A DNA stretch of 64,000 nt, from contig OZ316896.1 in the NCBI GenBank assembly GCA_973895155.1, positions 13,516,001 through 13,580,000 on the forward strand, read 5' to 3'. The DNA is from Marsupella aquatica. Lineage: Eukaryota > Marchantiophyta. This document shows, one piece after another, positions 38,957-51,815 of the stretch. Below the pieces are notes generated by a model. It had not been told where the DNA came from. It searched no databases and was given only the letters and a program-made list of their open reading frames with translations. The first letter of the stretch is position 1, and the number at the start of each line of letters is the position of its first letter. The position numbers and the translations under genes were made by a program.

Positions 38957-41560
38957 TGCTACCTGTAAATATTTGCCTCAAGTTGTAGTTTCAGCTGATT
39001 CTGTTCCCCCATTTCCCAAAACTCAGCTCTCTCTGCTCTTTCAGGTACGGGCTTGATTAAGAACAAGGAGTGGAAAAGGACAATCGTACATCTAATGTCT
39101 AGTCCTGTGACTTGGGTGCAAACGGCAGGTGCTGCTGGGTTGCGGGGCTCCTCCGTGGACTCCACAACCGGCACTTTTAGCACAGTACCCAGAAAATTGA
39201 TATGCCCCAATCTTATGAGAATTTGTCAAGTGTTGATCTCGTTCCTTATCCAGCAGCATCACGTCCGGGACTACCAATCGTCTAATTTGCCCATCACGAC
39301 AGAACATCTCACAATCTGTATAGATGAAGACCAGTAGGGTATTGCGCAGTCCCGTTTTAGACTGGACCTATACTTTGCAGACTGAAGTGGTCCCATTTGA
39401 AATAAAATTCCGATAATCGTCGGCTAAAGAGGCCACACACCATAATGAACTTCGCGTAACTCGCGGGTCCTCTGCTCCAATAACAGTTTCTTGACGACTT
39501 CTTATTAATGTTTCCGTTACACACCCTTGTAGCCTATGCTACCATACCTGCAATTGATGGGATGCATACGCGTGAAAGATCGCTCGTTCCACTTTCCAAA
39601 TCACATGCGTGCCACCGCTGTCTAATCCAGTAAAGTCTCACATCTTCGGCCATGCATTCTTGTCCCGACAAATGAGGACAGGGTATTGGACAGAGACAGG
39701 CAAAGACATTTGATTTCCAGCCAGCCCACAGATCCGTGCTCCTTTAGGGCCACATTGGACTGACTTGGCATTTACCAAAAACCACCCAGTTCAGCAAGCG
39801 CTGATGTTGAGCCGAGCCGAGCAGGGTGCCCTCGATAGAACAGAGAAACACTTCTCCACTCCTTCTCACCTCCCGGAATCTACTTGTCTCCGAAACATTA
39901 GGTCATAGTGTATACGCAGCTACAGTCCATCCTTACTATTCCGCAACCCTGCAAAAATCATGCCTCGTCAAAAGCTAGTGATTGATTCGCGCAACCAAAC
40001 CTGTGAGAATCAATTATCTTTGAACAGCTGGACAACTACCTCTCCCTCTCCGTGTGTTCCCCTTATGATTCATGCCTTCATGGTGTGTTAGCGTTTGCGC
40101 GAGTGCACGTCTCTCTCTCGCTCTCTGAATCAGTCGCTCATCATCTGATACTTGAACAGACCTCTCTCATTCTCTCCCTAACAAAACGCACAATTCCGAC
40201 AAATAGCTTCTCAAGTAAAAGGGCGGCCTATTTTCGCTAAGAAACTGTACGATGTAATGGCCACGGCCACGCCAGGATGGCTGGCAACAACTGTCTCTCT
40301 CCCCAAAACAGACACAATGCATTCTTTCTGACTCACAAATCCTGATCTGTGATCCAGATAGATAGCATTTCATCAGGCTCCACGGAACATCATGCATAGA
40401 AGCTGCCAATTCACCCCGTCAGAACACTCTTCTCCGACACAATATCATGATAAAGCACAACCCATACACTATCACCAACGTACATATCACTTTCGGCGTG
40501 GGAAATTAGACAGAATCCATTTATCGGAGTGTGCCAGATTACATACGTCAATGTGAATCAAGGGGAAACGAAGCAGCATTGCGCATTCCCCGTTAGTCGA
40601 TCTGGTCCGGGTCTCTCCCTCTTCAAGGCTGGCTGGCTGTCTGGCTGCCTTTCTTCCGTCCTTTCCTCACTCGATCTCTGCCGATCGACTGACGCTGCTG
40701 CTCCTACAGTGAGATGGATAGCAGCACCAAGCTGGATGATGAGAGACCATCCGATTCTATCATCACTCCAACTTTTCTCAACTCACAAACGCACACGAGT
40801 CCCAAATGCCAACCACTTCAAAAAAAAGGGCAAAATGTACGAGTGGTGAATGACAATAAACTAAGGGAAAGCCCACGAAAACAACATATTAATCCGACGA
40901 AGACCTTCGCGTGGACCAATTCAACTCAGTTCCAATAGACAGTAGAGGACTAGAGGCGGACAAAAGGCCTGGACACTGTGAGGGTTGGGGGTCGAAGGGT
41001 GGCTGGGTTTGATCATGAGTTGGAGACAAGTCTGAAATATCAAGGCATGCCCAAAAGCAGCAGGGCCCTCCCTCCGTCCCTCTGAGGACTCTCCAACAAG
41101 AAACCACATATATTATTATTGTAGAGAGAACACTAGAACAGAGAGGGCTCCTTAAAATCCGGAGACGGCTCGCGACAGGGATCAGGCAGGGCAGGGGAGG
41201 GCAGGGCCGAGGGAGAGAAACAGCACAGTGCAGTAATTTCAAACTGATCTCGTACTGTTGTGCTTTCATCCAAGCAAAGAGATCGCACGACGACTGCTCC
41301 TTCCGGCCAGGCGCCATCTCCATAACTTTCGACTGTTCCCGCAACGCAAGAATGTGCGCGTCTGCCTGCTTGCCTACCTGCCTGCCTGCCTGCGTGCCAG
41401 CTTGCTCCGCGCTTCTCGTTCATCGTCCTCGCTCACCGCCATCACGCATTGCTTGCTCCCGTGCTTGCTGCTTGGGTGCTTGCCTCGATCCAGCCAGCTC
41501 GTTGTGCCTATTTTCCCGGATCGCTACTGTTGAATTCGTCTCTTGTTGCTTTCTAAAACT
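38957..41560 (-). promoter_or_regulatory. Upstream region of DENND6, CT-rich on + strand in its distal part
   Basis: Between about 40100 and 41560 the + strand has CT runs (40107-40127) and CTGC repeats (about 41366-41392); on the gene's minus strand these are purine-rich. This parallels the CRK upstream region. Minus-strand open frames such as 40889-41344 are compositionally biased and lack domains. The transcription start cannot be placed. Confidence 0.4.
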
Positions 41561-41613
41561 CTGAATCACAGTAATAACAGGAGCAGTATACGAATTTCAG
41601 AATTTGGGTTCAA

Positions 41614-41704
41614 GTCCTCATTATTGGGTACTGGAGACAGTACTGTGGTGGTCCTCATTATTAGGTACTCGAGAGAGTACTGTGGTGGTCCTCATTATTG
41701 GGAA
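41614..41704. repeat. 37-bp tandem repeat with inner palindrome
   Basis: Units begin gtcctcattattgggtact at 41614, 41651 and 41688 (last one partial). Each full unit holds GTACT...AGTAC; in the second, GTACTC-GAGA-GAGTAC is a perfect 6-bp stem with four-base loop. A GGTTCAAGTCC word just upstream resembles a tRNA B box, but no tRNA folds around it. Confidence 0.8.
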
Positions 41705-42921
41705 TGATCCTAGTTGCACTCTGGTAATTAAGTGAGGTATTTGCTTGATCTACCTTCAAAATGAAACTTGTTATTTGATCTACCCTCGAGGTCTATTAAC
41801 GGTCCAGATCTGAAACCGAAAGGTCCATCAACGGTTCAGATTGGGGAAAAGTATCAAGGGGATTGATTAAACAAACTTTTTCTAGATGGGGTCTACTAAG
41901 CATATCTCTCCTGGTAAGTAAACTACCCTACCTGTTCCTCAATATAGAGCATGCACGTGTGTAGCATAAGGAGGATACAGGTGTTTCATCTCACCAAAGA
42001 TTACATCTATGAGAGCACAAAAGAATTTCTAAGAATTTTTTTCTAAATTGGCTGGAGATAAGTGCTTCATCTCGCCAAATTTTTTAAATCTATAAGAACA
42101 TATCTATGAGAACACACAATAATGTTTTTCTTAATTCTAATCTGGTGTGTTATATCTAGTCTCCACAGACTATCAAGCGCAATAGGAGTGCCCACCGCTT
42201 TGTGTACGAGGGTAATTTTTGTAGAATGGTGGCTTTTGCAAATTGCAGGGATGATTGTGACTTTTTTACACCAAATTAAAAATGGGGTCCATTTCTGGAG
42301 GGTAAAGATATACTCTAAACCAAAAATCTTTTGAGATGAAGCTCAATAAATGCAAATCCCTCATATGAATGAGCCAAAAGTTTGGAAACATTTGAACCAC
42401 CTCTAGCCGGGATTTAATATTATAGAGAATATAAAATTTTCACATTGCATTGACTGGCCTCACTAGGTGCCATATAGGATAGGTATACACCTATGTCAAT
42501 GGGCCTCTGAGTTCCTGCAAAGCCAACTGTAGCGGTTTCCATTTAATCTCAATATGAAAAGAAGCATTCAGCCCCCAAACTCTTGTAAAGCCACTCTAAT
42601 TTGCCAGGGTGCCAAACGTTAGTTTGCATCAATTAAAGGACAAAATGCTGGGAATATCCCTTATCTAAAACTTTTTTCCCCTCAAACATTCAATTAATGT
42701 ACCAAACTGCTACTCCAAAGTGTCTTATGTAGCAAACCTTTCATTTGGGATAGGATATATTTTTAGGCTTGGATTAGATTTGAGAAGATGTGCATTTAAA
42801 TTACAATGACATGGATGTAGAGAGAACATCTTGACTTTAGGAGTTTTAATTTCTATCCGGAGTTCAATCTATCTGGAGTTCAATTTTTTTGAATGGAGAT
42901 GACACTGGAACTTATTACTAT
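41705..42921. other. Intergenic DNA, nothing recognised
   Basis: AT-rich sequence without a supportable exon or repeat pair. Confidence 0.45.
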
Positions 42922-43300
42922 TAAAGTTAACTCTAGTCTTGGGTTAACTTAGTTTACTTAGGTTAATCACTATTAGGGTCTTAGTTAATGGAGGTTAGCC
43001 GTGACCGGGGCAGTGACTCTAGTTCTTAGCATATAGGGGAGCAAGGAAGTGTTCATATTGGAGAGTCATGCTCATTGTTGAGGGAGCAAGCTAGGTTCTA
43101 CATGTAACATTCTTGTAGAGCTTGTACTTGAAGGCTTGGTGTGGCCATGGACAGTGGCCAAAGCTAGTAAAGCTCTAGTATTCCGTGGACATAGCCTTGA
43201 CAAAGGTGAGCGAAGTATCTTGTGTGTTGGTGCATGCTTGTGTTTGTCGCTCTTGTGGCCGGTTTTCCCAACAATGACTCCTTTATTGTGTCTTTTTAGT
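42922..43300 (+). mobile_element. Degenerate solo LTR (family A copy 2)
   Basis: On the + strand this matches the minus strand of 2667-3010, with shared words CTCTAGTCTTGGG, GGAGGTTAGCC, GTCATGCTCATTGTTGAGG, GAGCTTGTACTTG and TTGACAAAGGTGA in the same order. The first bases (TTAAAGTTAACTCTAG) have lost the TG terminus, and no target duplication is visible, so the copy is older than the one at 2.7-3.0 kb. End points are approximate. Confidence 0.6.
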
Positions 43301-43773
43301 TGGAGTGAAATACCAAAGATTAATGAGTAATTTTGAAGGTTTTTATCTGGTGCTCTCTTTCTTTTGTATTTTGCCTCTTAATTTTTTTCAAATTGGCTGG
43401 TTTGCATAGCCCACAATGAATTAGGGTTGTCTTGCATGTGAAAGTCCTTGAGTTTCCACCTCTTAACATTCCCAACTATGCCCCCCAAAAGCATGTTTGG
43501 ACTGTCCACACGATCTATGACACAGTTTGTCTTATTTTCAAAGGTCAGGAATGAAGGGTGGGAAACTTTCCAACCCTTGCCGTTGGCAACCCTCAATGAC
43601 AGCGGTCAGGACTGCCTGGGGAGGGGGCTGTGGCATGAAATTCTTCTTCATTCATATGCTGCCATCAGTTCACTTAAAGGCCAATTTTTTGAGGACCTTA
43701 TATGCGCAAGAAGACCCTTAAGAAAGTTTCTTGTTAGCAGCACACCTAGTTATGAGCAAATCTTAGTCACATC

Positions 43774-44139
43774 TGTTGGGAAAAATTGTCGTCCAGGATC
43801 GACACAAGAGTCACATCAACAATGTGCACACCAACAACTCATGCACATCAACCTTAAGACTATACAACATGTAAGTGGTTCACCCGAATGGGCTACGTTC
43901 ACTATCGTCGAGGAAATCACTAATGATCAAATTATACATGGTCCACCGCGGAGCTCTAAGGCATATCTTCTCTCTAGGTCTTTCACCAAAGACCTCACTG
44001 TGTAGAATGAGTTCCAAACTGGAACTCTCTAAGGTATTATGCCAACTCGAGTGAGCCACTCCACAAACTGTGCTAGTGTCTAACTAGAGCTAATGCTAAC
44101 CGCAGTTAGCCGAGTACAAGGTAGAGGCAATACCTAACA
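43774..44139 (-). mobile_element. Solo LTR with 5-bp target duplication (family B)
   Basis: The + strand starts TGTTGGG at 43774 and ends CCTAACA at 44139; ACATC stands directly on both sides (43769-43773 and 44140-44144). TG...CA ends plus a 5-bp duplication are the mark of an LTR inserted by a retroviral-type integrase. The word AAGTGGTTCACCC near the + left end corresponds, on minus, to the GGTGAACCAC segment seen toward the 3' end of Copia LTRs, so the sense strand is probably minus. No internal sequence or second LTR is nearby, hence a solo LTR left by recombination. Confidence 0.8.
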
Positions 44140-44144
44140 ACATC

Positions 44145-45430
44145 AAGGTCTGCTATGTGACTTGGCAGATTATAAAACAAGCCTGACAGTGAAGCTGAAA
44201 TTTTCTTACACCTTGATGGGACATGTGGCATCTTGCACCTCAAATATTTTCCAGCCAATGGAGTTAATAGTCGGACCTGACAGCCTCTCTAAATCTTGGA
44301 AGATTGGATGGTTCACATTCATGTGTTGGAAAAGATGTGGCACATGTACCTTCCCAAATTTATAAAAGAACACCCTTGAGGCACCATTTCATTGGCCCTT
44401 GCGGAGTTGAGGGCATGAAATGTAGAGTGGGAGGCTCTGTTGCTACGCCACTCCCAAGAGAAATTTGAGAGGTGCCTTGAAGTAAGAACTGCTCAGATCG
44501 TGCCCACAATTAAAGAGCCAGCCCTTGTTTTCCCCTTGAAAAAGTGGTTTGCAGGCTAAGCTCTTTGAGTGCTGCTGGAACGCTCGCCTCACTCTTCACC
44601 CTTTCCTTTTTGCCTTTCTTTAGGGATAGGAGATTGTGGGAGGCAGTATTTTTTGTGGTGAAAATTGGCCAAAATCCCACCTCATTGGAAAGTTTTTGCC
44701 TCTTTTGGCAAAAAATCTCCACCCTGTTTGTCAACAAGTAGCCACTTTCCTGCCTGGCCACAAACCCCACTAGCCAGAATCAAGCTTTTTATATGTATCA
44801 AAGTGCCAAAGTACAAAAGCACCAAACTGGGATATAGAATCCCTAAGGCAAAAATCCCCAATAGCTATTTAGGGAAGAAAGGGAAAAGAGCTCAAGAAGA
44901 CCCGGGAGGCCCAACAAGATGAGAGAACCAACAAAGCTGTTGAGTAGACCAAAACCCTATTGGGTGAATACTAAAAAGCCTGGTAAAGCTCTCTAGTGAA
45001 CCATAGAGGAGGGTCACTAAGAGGAATCTGTCTAGGGACCCTAAAACCAACGGCCTCTATGCAAGGAGGGATGATGAAAGCCTAAACAAATCAAGTGGGC
45101 GCACTGCCAATTTTTGGGCTAATTTCACAGACCCCACTAGCCAGAGTAGATCTAAATAAAATCTACAAAAATTGGATAAGGCATCGTCGCAACACCTTCT
45201 ATTAATAACACTATCCCTAACTATTAGTTCCAAGAACATGATAGTTCCAAGAACATGAGTAGATAAGAGAACAATAAAATGTAACAAAATATTCACTGTT
45301 CCCATTCTTTAAATATTAATTAAATAAAAAAACAATCATTCATGTCATACATAATATAGCATCATGTCTATGCACATTTTAGTCACATGCACATATACTT
45401 TTTGGTGGGGCCCTAGAGTCTAGCTCTAAA
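44145..45430. other. Intergenic DNA, nothing recognised
   Basis: AT-rich; open frames at 44510-44922 on both strands show no motif. Confidence 0.4.
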
Positions 45431-45439
45431 CTTTAGATT

Positions 45440-45738
45440 CCCCCTTTGGCACTTTATAAATGAAATAAGCCACTCTGGCGAAAAAGAAAATAACCTTTCC
45501 AAACAAACTGATCCAACCGAGGAACGCCCCCTTGGCACTTTATAAATAAAATAAGCCACTCTGGCGAAAAAGAAAATATAACCTTTCGAAACAAACTGAT
45601 CCAACCCACGGGAGGTTCGTCGGTCCTTCTAAAGCGAGTTCACTTGTCGTTTCAGAGTATTGTAATGTCATGCCAGTGTTCTGCGGTCCTTCTAAAGCGA
45701 GTTCACTTGTCCTTTCACAGTACCGTAATGTCATGTTG
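45440..45738. repeat. Two adjacent tandem duplications upstream of the PRPP synthase gene
   Basis: An 86-base unit (ttggcactttataaat ... actgatccaacc) is present twice, at about 45440 and 45526. Immediately after, a 63-base unit (cggtccttctaaagcgag ... gtaatgtcatg) is present twice, from 45621 and 45684. Copies differ by few bases, so the duplications look fairly recent. They lie 350-650 bp before the start codon at 46083. Confidence 0.85.
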
Positions 45739-46082
45739 GAATGAGACAAAATGACTGCAACGAGATGTCACGAGGAATGATGAACTTTCAATTCCACAAC
45801 ATTTACGATATCACTCCCCTGCATTGCAAATGTCATTGTCCATCCTCCGGCTTTTCCCGAAGAGAATGAGTGACGATGGTCGAATGGCGCACTGACTCCC
45901 GCTCTCTGTATCGATGTCTTGCAATCGAGAATGAAGAATTGATCTCTGCGAAGGTGACGATTCGGTTAGCGAGGAGCTGAAGAAAGACGCGGGCACCTTC
46001 CTAGATGTCCGTGGCGTGCATGCAAAGTGGTCGGAGACGCTGTTGCCGTTGTCGAGTGTGAGCGCGCATTGCGGAAAGGCGT

Positions 46083-49000
46083 ATGGCAACGGAGAAGATT
46101 GGACTCCTCTTTTCGAGGACACCGCTTTTCCCGAAGTTGCCTTTGGCAGTGGCAGAAGTGTGCGGCGGCTCCACCAGATCGTTCTCTCCAACTAGGAGCG
46201 GCGGGAAACCGTTTTTGAATGGTTTTGCTGATTTGAGGTTTAGTCGTTGTGGTTCGGGCGGCGGATTTGTGGAGGTTAGTAAGAATCGGAGGTGGAGGGC
46301 AGCGACTGCCACCAGTGCTAGGGTTTACTCGAAAGAAATGGGAGAGATCAAGGTCGTGGATGTGGTGGAAACTCCGGCGGCCGATCAGCAGCATGCTGGT
46401 GGTTCTCAACAGCACGGGGAGGCTTACGCCAACATCTCCACACTGCCTATAGCTGCCGCTTTGTTAGGTGAGAGCGCGCTCGCTTTGGTTTATGTGTCAC
46501 CAGGTTGCGAGATCATTAATTCTTCCCCGAGCTCTGTGCGGAAGATATTTTGGTTATGGCTTGAAATTTTTCTGTTTCAGTTGCTTCTCCAATCTATTCT
46601 CGGCTCAGATTCTTGATGAATTCTCAAGAATTTTTTCGAAATCGATTCTTCTGTCTTTAGGGGCTCCCTTGTTGATGATGCTGTGAAGGATAATTCTCTT
46701 TCCGTTTTTCTGTAGTCAGTAAACTGACGAATTCTGTCTCAAATATTGAGACCATGTGTCTATCTCTCACGTGATGGCTGGCCAAATTTTCACAGCATCG
46801 ACAAGCGAATCGGTGGAGGTGAATGGCATGGTATGTAACCTGTTGGATCGAGGTAACAAGAAGCAAGTTTGCCTCTTCTACTGCCCGGAAACGGAGGACC
46901 TGGCTCGTCGAATTGCCGCAGAAACGGACTCCATTGAGCTACGGAGCATTAGATGGGGGTACTCTTTTGAATTTTCAGCAATCTTTTTGTTCGTTGGTCA
47001 TTATTAACAACATTTAAAGTGCTCAGCTGCACGACAAGTACAGTAATTGATTGCTCTCTCGTTGTTCGAAGGCCTCTCTCTCATAAGTTGTTCGTCTCCA
47101 CAATACGAGCCAAGAGATTATTTGGTCGCCGCCATGCTAGCTGTCGGACGATTAAGACCATTCACATCTAACTGCAATTGAATGGAGACTTTGGAAGCTT
47201 CAGAAAAGGAAATTGTCAAGTTTGTTCTACTCAGTAGTTCCTATAACTGATGGACCGGCGCTTTGTTCCTGAAATGCTCAGTCGACGATTGAAACGATGC
47301 TCATGGTTGCAATCATTTGCACATCGTTGCTTAAAGATCACATCCTCTTGTCCCGGCGGGCTGGTACAGGTGCTTCGCTGATGGCTTTCCCAACGTTTTT
47401 GTACCAAATGCTCACGGGATACGAAGCCAGCATGTTGCTTTCTTGGCATCCTTCAGCTCTCCGGGCGCCATTTTTGAGCAACTTTCCATCATTTACGCGT
47501 TGCCGCGGATGTTTGTGGCCTCCTTCACTTTGGTGTTGCCCTTCTTTCCTACTGGCACCTTAGAACGAATGGAGGATGAAGGAGATATTGCAACTGCTTT
47601 CACACTTGCCAGGATCCTGTCCAATATTCCAATCTCAAGAGGTGGACCGACGAGTCTTGTAATATTCGACATCCACGCCCTTCAAGTATGTTAGCAAACA
47701 TCCGCGCATCCCTCCTGTCAACCTGTTCAAAGTTTAATTCTTCTCATCTTTCTGACACCCTGTGGCTTCGGCATCCCAGGAATCTTCTTCTCTTGGAATC
47801 GGCTAGACTTGATAGCTGTAAGCAAGCGTCTCCCTAGATGAGGTCGTCTGTGTGCAGTCATCTGAGAAAGTATTTTCTTTAAGCTCCGAAGTATCCTATG
47901 CTTCTGGCATCTTGCCCTTTTGTCAGATGCATGCAGGGATCTTGAATATACGTATGTGTCCTCCACATACGTGCAGGGCTATTGAGCAAAAGCTTTCTTC
48001 GGTGCATCAAATACCCCGTGAATTTTCAATCTACCTTCGTTGTCTGGCTGTGATCAGGAAAGATTCTATTTCGGTGACAACGTTTTACCGTGCTTTGAAA
48101 GTGGCATCCCTCTTCTGAAGCATCGCCTACACCAGCTTCCTGATGCGCAGAATGTAAGCATAATCCTCACCAAATGCTTCTTCGTTTGCTTGTAGGTTGA
48201 CTTTTACAGCAGTGCTTAGAGCTAGTAATTGCAACTTGCATCTTCTCGTATCTTCTCCTGGGCCATCGCGTCATCCTTGGCAGTAAATTTTTCATTGTGT
48301 CGACAAGTTTTGAATGGTTACCTGTGCTATCTGTTACCTCGTTCTGAGTTGCCATCAATCTTTCAGCATCCGATTTCCATGTTTAAATAAAAGATGGAAC
48401 ATTAGTGCATTAGTGCAGATTGAATTGAAAAAAAATATCGCATTCAAGAGCTTGGCCCTGTTGCTGCGGTTTAACATCGTTCTCTACTCTTTCTCTTGCC
48501 TCCAGGATTTGATGAATCTGATGTCCAGATATCCCAGCTAGCCTTTGTTACTTTTAGCTCGTCTGATGAGCTTATTAAATGCCGCAGGTGACAATTGCTT
48601 TCCCTGATGAGGGAGCATGGAAGCGGTTCTACAAACAGCTTCAGCACTTCCCCACGGTGGGCTTTGCCTGTTCAATAATTTAACCGCACGGAATTTGTCT
48701 GGTAGTTATATGTTGCTAGGAAAAGAGGTGCTCTACCTTGATGTTGCCATGGACAATACTTATTAGGAGAGGAATTATTGCAGATAATTTGCACAAAGGT
48801 TCGAGAGGGAGACAATCGAATCGTGAGGCTGAAGGAAGGAGATCCGAGCGGGAGGCATGTAGTAATTGTCGATGACTTGGTCCAATCGGGAAGTACTTTG
48901 ATCGAGTGTCAGGTGTGCAAACCTTGTACTACATACTGTTCTCTGTGGACGGATATGAATGAATGCGAGGGCTACAGTGTTCAGTTCGTTATGGATTTCT

Positions 49001-50327
49001 GTTGTGCAATAGGTCGTTGGAACCAGGGTTTAATGTACAACTTTGTGCTAGAGGGCGTCAAGGTTTTGAATTGAGCTAGATTATGGGAATGCCACCAGTC
49101 AATTTTCCTACTTATTTACTTCGTTTCTGCACATATTGAATCAAATTGTTGAGTCCGAGACATGACTAGAGAAATATGGTCAGAGCATCGGTAATAGACT
49201 TACCCGTATTTTATACAGGGAGTACATTGTATTGACAATTGAATTTCTTTAAATACCTGTATTGATAAGGAGGATTATCATTGTCGAGGAATCTGGTCGG
49301 GCAAGCATGATGAGGTTCTTTGTTTAGAACACGCCTCACTGAGTCCCTTATGAAAAGCCATTTGATCGTATGTGATATCTAATATCTTGTTGTTTCAATT
49401 CTGTAGAAGCTCTTAGAGAGCCTTGGTGCCAGTAAAGTAAGTGCATACGCTACTCATGGTGTGTTTCCAAAGAGGTCCTGGGAGCGATTTGCACACACTG
49501 AGAATGGTGAGCACCAAGCCCGGATAGCTATATTTAAAATACTGTATTTTGTATGATTCCACCTAATTCTGTATGGTCGGCTTACGGATGTTCGCTTTCA
49601 TGAGCTTCTTACTTTCTCAAGATGGTGCTAATATAGCCTGCCTTGGTTATATTAGGGCCAAAACCAACTTCCTGAGGTCTAGGATTAATTTTATTGATTG
49701 CTTATTGCGTCAGTTTCCTGAGTATCTATTGTCACTGTAGGTCTCTACGTCAGTGTTCTTCTTAGTATGGACGAGATGCACGATTACGATAGCTTAAATA
49801 ATTGTAGCTGAATTTGTTGCAACTCTAATGAGAGAGGGAGTCCATTAGAAGAAAACTCATAGATCCTCAAGTTCCGAGCTATCCAAATTAAAGGACTAAT
49901 CTATGGTCCATAAATATGAGAGACAAAACTTGCAATGCGGCAGAGCTTTACACTTCTTTCTCTTGCTGACATGATGTTTATCCCTCTTTGTAAACGAAGA
50001 GTTCTCTGTTTATGTAGGGCAAGTACTCCTCTGACCTAAGTGTATGTTTTGGGATGTTCTTGAAGAGGACTTCTTGTCTTACTACTTGAAAGATGTGCTA
50101 GCTAAGGACGCTCATGATGATTAAAGGTCAACCCGTCAATTGAGCATCTTGTACTCACATTGTTATTGAAGTCTGTTTCTATTCTGTTTGGACTTGCAGG
50201 TCCAAAAGGCTTTGAACATTTCTGGATCTCAGATTCTTGTCCACTGACTGTGACGGAGGTGATGGGAAAAGCCCCGTTCGAAATTCTTAGCTTGGCTGGA
50301 TCAATCGCTGCAGCTCTGCACATATAG
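46083..50327 (+). CDS. Ribose-phosphate pyrophosphokinase, class II (PRS3/PRS4 type), 8 exons
   Basis: Exons: 46083-46467, 46796-46958, 47370-47685, 48058-48153, 48588-48656, 48784-48912, 49407-49506, 50200-50327; GT-AG borders and phases fit and give 461 aa. The enzyme makes PRPP from ribose 5-phosphate and ATP for nucleotide, His and Trp synthesis. Recognised segments are [97 protein letters not shown] and the PRPP-binding loop [13 protein letters not shown] at about 369-381. These match the plant phosphate-independent class and not the bacterial-like PRS1/PRS2. The first about 85 residues are rich in Arg, Ser and Gly and poor in acidic residues, like an organelle transit peptide. A second in-frame ATG at 46338 ([13 protein letters not shown]) would give a shorter, possibly cytosolic form. 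The start at 46083 is the first Met of the frame and is less certain than the rest. Confidence 0.93.
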
Positions 50328-51815
50328 GTTTGCATGATTCACTGCCGTGGATCTTGGAACCTTTGTAAAATTCTTGGAATATGATTGGGGACCTGAGTTT
50401 GTAATGTGTCCCCACTCCAAGTTGAGATTATTGGAAGACGGTTAAGTACTCTTGTACCAATGTTAGCCATGAACGGATGATGGACGGTTCATCCTTCCGA
50501 GTTTTATTTTTCACAGTGGGTGGGTGTTGATTGCTCTCCACTTTCATGGAAGCCCAGAGAAGAGTCTAGATTAAATATGATCCGGAGATTCTCTTTGGGT
50601 TTGGAGTTTTGTAAACTAGTCAGTTTTGCTTCTCATTTGAGCCTGCGAAGGACAATAAAGTCGGGCTTGAATCAATCACCATACAAAGTGTGGCCAGATT
50701 GCGGATCAAGTACGTGGAGCCGAGGGTGGTTGTGCATTTGAACATATTTGATGTTGACCTTTACTGAGCTAAGCAGTGGCTTTGAAGTTAACAGAGACCA
50801 GAAGCTACTACCAATATTTATCCATTTCTCTTGATTCCATTGAAGGATTTGATGTCATTTCTATGGTATGTTCGAGGAAAGAGAACTTCAGATCAACATA
50901 AGATGAGGAAATCTTTGATATTGTTCCCCATAAATGATTTTTTTTGTCAGGGCTCTTTCTTTCTCAATCTCGATAAAGACACGTGACTTCATGCAGTGAT
51001 TGGATCTGAGCTTGTGTTTGCACAACAAAGGGGACAATGGGGCAAATATGTAGGGAATCTCGACTTACAATCGACTTGTTGAGCATGATTTTCCTGCTGT
51101 TAGATACTTGTAGAAATTGCGTGTCTACATTATGTACTTGTTCGTTGAACTGTCTACATGATGTATTTGTTTGCTGAAGGAACCTGGACAGCTTTGTGAT
51201 CCTGGACAGGTCTTCCATTAGCGTAATATTGCCTGTTAAGGTTGACAAGGAGTAGAGAGACAAGTATCGAATGATTAATATTTCCACTTCAATGATGTCA
51301 ATGAAGTCTGTCTTGACGGAGGCACTTCCAGTATTCTTTGATCTTGTCGCATTTGTTGAGACTGACTTGGTGAGCCTTGAGGGTTTACATGGGAAGTCCT
51401 TTGGCCTCTCTCGGCCACTTCTGTGACCTTCATGGATTTTTCTGTTGCCCAAGATTATTTTTCTAGCAAATAATACCTATTCTGAAGGTAACAAAGGGTC
51501 AATCCACGACTTTCCAAAAATTATCATAAAGTTACTGATTGAACAAAAGTGAGGTAGTAGTGGGTCCACAATTACTATATTAGTATAAAAGCATATTAAT
51601 ATGGAACCTCAAATCTGCAATGCTTACATGTGTATCGTAACATGGGACCTCAAAATTCTGCAACCTCAAAGCCTGCAGTTAGTATATATACCGAGAGTAA
51701 ATGTATAGTAAGATTGGACCTCAAAATCTGCAATTTGTATGTGTATTAGTAACATGTATAGTAAGGACTGTTTCCAGGGCATTGTGGACTATATTGCCAA
51801 AAGAGTACAGATTAA
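50328..51815. other. Region 3' of the PRPP synthase gene
   Basis: No gene is supportable. A minus open frame at 50964-51452 (162 codons) has no recognisable motif. Around 51600-51770 the phrase GGACCTCAAAATCTGCAA recurs three to four times as a degenerate repeat. Confidence 0.4.

Noticed and set aside
41600-41625. GGTTCAAGTCC, a tRNA B-box match
   Set aside because: No upstream A box or cloverleaf could be formed; the downstream sequence is a 37-bp tandem repeat.
41614-41704. Repeats with regular spacing as a CRISPR-like array
   Set aside because: Units are directly adjacent without spacers and the DNA is clearly from a eukaryote.
43448-44005. 185-codon plus-strand frame
   Set aside because: It runs from unique DNA into the solo LTR at 43774 and has no recognisable motif.
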